Below are positions 62,794 to 64,000 of a stretch of DNA of 64,000 nucleotides, one piece after another. The stretch is from Bifidobacterium primatium (GTDB lineage: Bacteria; Actinomycetota; Actinomycetes; Actinomycetales; Bifidobacteriaceae). The notes beneath the pieces are model-generated. The model had not been told where the DNA came from. It did not search any database and worked only from the letters and a program-made list of their open reading frames with translations. The position numbers and the translations under genes were made by a program. The stretch is taken from NCBI RefSeq assembly GCF_002802875.1, contig NZ_PEBI01000002.1:137353-201352 (forward strand), given 5' to 3'. Within the stretch, counting starts at the first letter, position 1. Each line of letters opens with the position of its first letter.

Positions 62794-63816
62794 ATGAAGG
62801 CCATCGTAGTGAAGGGACCCCACGAGCTCAGCATCGAAGAGGTGGCGAAGCCGCAGATCGAGGAACGTGACGACGTGCTCGTCAAGATCAAGGCCGTGGG
62901 CGTGTGCGGTTCCGATGTGCACATCCTGCATGGCGAGAACCCGTTCGTCACCTACCCCCGTGTGATGGGCCACGAGATGGTCGGCGAGGTCGAGGAGGTC
63001 GGCTCCGGCGTCGACGACCTCGAGCCGGGCGATCACATTGTCATCGAACCGATCACCTACTCCGGCAAGAGCTACGCGGTGCGTCGCGGCATGCCGAACG
63101 TGAGCGAGGATCTCAAGGTCAACGGTGTGCACGTCGACGGCGGCGAACAGGAATACCTCGTCATCAAGAACATCCAGGCCCACAAGATCCGCAAGGACAT
63201 CCCGTGGACCACCGCCGTGCTCGCCGAACCCTACACCATCGCCGGCAACTCCACCACCCGCGGCGACGTGCGCGCCGGAGACCGCGTGCTCGTGCAGGGC
63301 GCCGGCCCGATCGGCATCGCCATCCTGCGCGTGGCCAAGGCCAAGGGCGCGACCGTGATGGTCTCCGACATCGTCGACGAGAAGCTCGAGTTCGCGAAGG
63401 CCAACGGCGCCGACGTGGTCGTGAACACCAAGACCCAGGACCTCAAGGAAGCCGTCACCGAGTGGACGCACGGCGAGATGGCGAACATCGTGCTCGACGC
63501 CGCCTGCCTGCCGCAGACGTTCCAGGCCTGCTTCGACCTCGTCTCCGTGGCCGGCACCATCGTGGTGCTGGGCATGAGCCCCGAGCCGGTGCCGATTCCG
63601 CAGAAGCCGATCATGGCCAAGCAGCTCACCGTGGTGGGCACCCGCCTGCAGGCCTTCCAGTTCGACCCGATCATCCGCATGATGGAGGCCGGTACGCTGG
63701 GCGACGACGGCATGGTCACCCACGTCTTCGACTTCAACGACGCCGAGAAGGCCTTCAAGCTGCTCGACGAGCACCCCGAGGAGGTCAAGAAGCTCGTCCT
63801 GACCTTCGGAGACTGA
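62794..63816 (+). CDS. RspB-like medium-chain dehydrogenase (copy 2)
   Basis: 340 residues from ATG 62794 (AAGGAAAGGA upstream). Same catalytic ligands as copy 1 (GVCGSDVH Cys, MGHE, LAEPYTIA Glu) and the same loss of all four structural-zinc Cys. A stretch of about 75 residues around IEPITYSGKSYAVRRG and IRKDIPWTTAVLAEPYTIA differs from copy 1 at only about two positions, also closely similar in DNA. Stands alone here with its own promoter; downstream partners would lie past the window. Could act on a different 6-deoxysugar, for example L-rhamnose, for which no dehydrogenase is seen near rhmD. Confidence 0.87.
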   Translation: MKAIVVKGPHELSIEEVAKPQIEERDDVLVKIKAVGVCGSDVHILHGENPFVTYPRVMGHEMVGEVEEVGSGVDDLEPGDHIVIEPITYSGKSYAVRRGMPNVSEDLKVNGVHVDGGEQEYLVIKNIQAHKIRKDIPWTTAVLAEPYTIAGNSTTRGDVRAGDRVLVQGAGPIGIAILRVAKAKGATVMVSDIVDEKLEFAKANGADVVVNTKTQDLKEAVTEWTHGEMANIVLDAACLPQTFQACFDLVSVAGTIVVLGMSPEPVPIPQKPIMAKQLTVVGTRLQAFQFDPIIRMMEAGTLGDDGMVTHVFDFNDAEKAFKLLDEHPEEVKKLVLTFGD

Positions 63817-64000
63817 GTCTTCGAAGACTGCGGCATCCGCATCGGCGTCCACGGCCGGTTTCACCGACCGGGCGCCGAACGCGACAATTGAATTTTCGAC
63901 GGCCGTCGCAGCGCCTCGCGACACCGCCGATACCCCCGAACGTCGGGCGGCCGGTTCCGCCGGGGCGGAAGGTTGTCTTCCGTCCTGACCAGGTTCCGCC
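63817..64000. other. Non-coding tail of the window
   Basis: No gene or clear terminator is visible; ends within GC-rich sequence. Confidence 0.4.

Overview
The window is high-GC actinobacterial DNA and is almost certainly from a Bifidobacterium. The strongest sign is one giant open reading frame (21838-31281) for a fused type I fatty acid synthase. It sits beside an acyl-CoA carboxylase, a biotin ligase, BioY and a PucR-type regulator. The NusG with a long acidic N-terminus, the secE-nusG-rplK-rplA order and the amylosucrase fit the same assignment. The species cannot be fixed from sequence alone.

Layout. 1-6.5 kb: a non-phosphorylative L-rhamnose module: rhmD (dehydratase), rhmA (aldolase), an IclR regulator, and a divergent operon with a DMT transporter, a COG3618-type lactonase and a cut-off AEC transporter. 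6.9-11.6 kb: an aminotransferase, tRNA-Trp, secE, nusG, rplK and rplA. 12-31.3 kb: lipid and biotin block: PucR-type regulator, a large membrane protein, bioY, birA, accC, accD and fas. A parS-like ParB site lies inside fas. 32-41 kb: tRNA-Tyr, tRNA-Thr, cupin, amylosucrase, acpS (activates the FAS acyl carrier domain), a sodium/solute symporter with a small membrane partner, a MalY-type C-S lyase and tRNA-Gly. 41.5-47.2 kb: rpsO, pnp with an Arg/Asp-rich tail, and a cell-wall repeat adhesin broken by an amber codon. 47.7-55.6 kb: YhcH protein, then an L-fuconate-type sugar acid cluster (DapA-family aldolase, RspB-like dehydrogenase, MFS carrier, SMP-30 lactonase, GntR/FCD regulator, L-fuconate dehydratase). 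55.6-61.3 kb: a zeta-type toxin with its antitoxin, then a LacI regulator and an operon of a glutamine-amidotransferase-like protein, a YdcZ transporter and a choloylglycine-hydrolase-family enzyme. 62.8-63.8 kb: a second RspB-like dehydrogenase.

How the parts work together. BirA biotinylates AccC, AccC/AccD make malonyl-CoA, FAS uses it, and AcpS arms FAS. BioY imports the biotin, and the PucR-type protein may control the block. The rhamnose and fucose-type modules both split a 6-deoxyhexonate into pyruvate and lactaldehyde without phosphorylation.

The least explained structure is outside the genes. At least eleven intergenic gaps hold clusters of roughly 30-45 base hairpins. Within a gap the hairpins share arm sequences; arms differ between gaps, yet four arm families occur at two separate loci each. 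Other notable signals are two long poly-G tracts, one of them inside competing hairpins ahead of the fucose-type operon, and duplicated gene 3' ends at fas and pnp around a shared small hairpin element.
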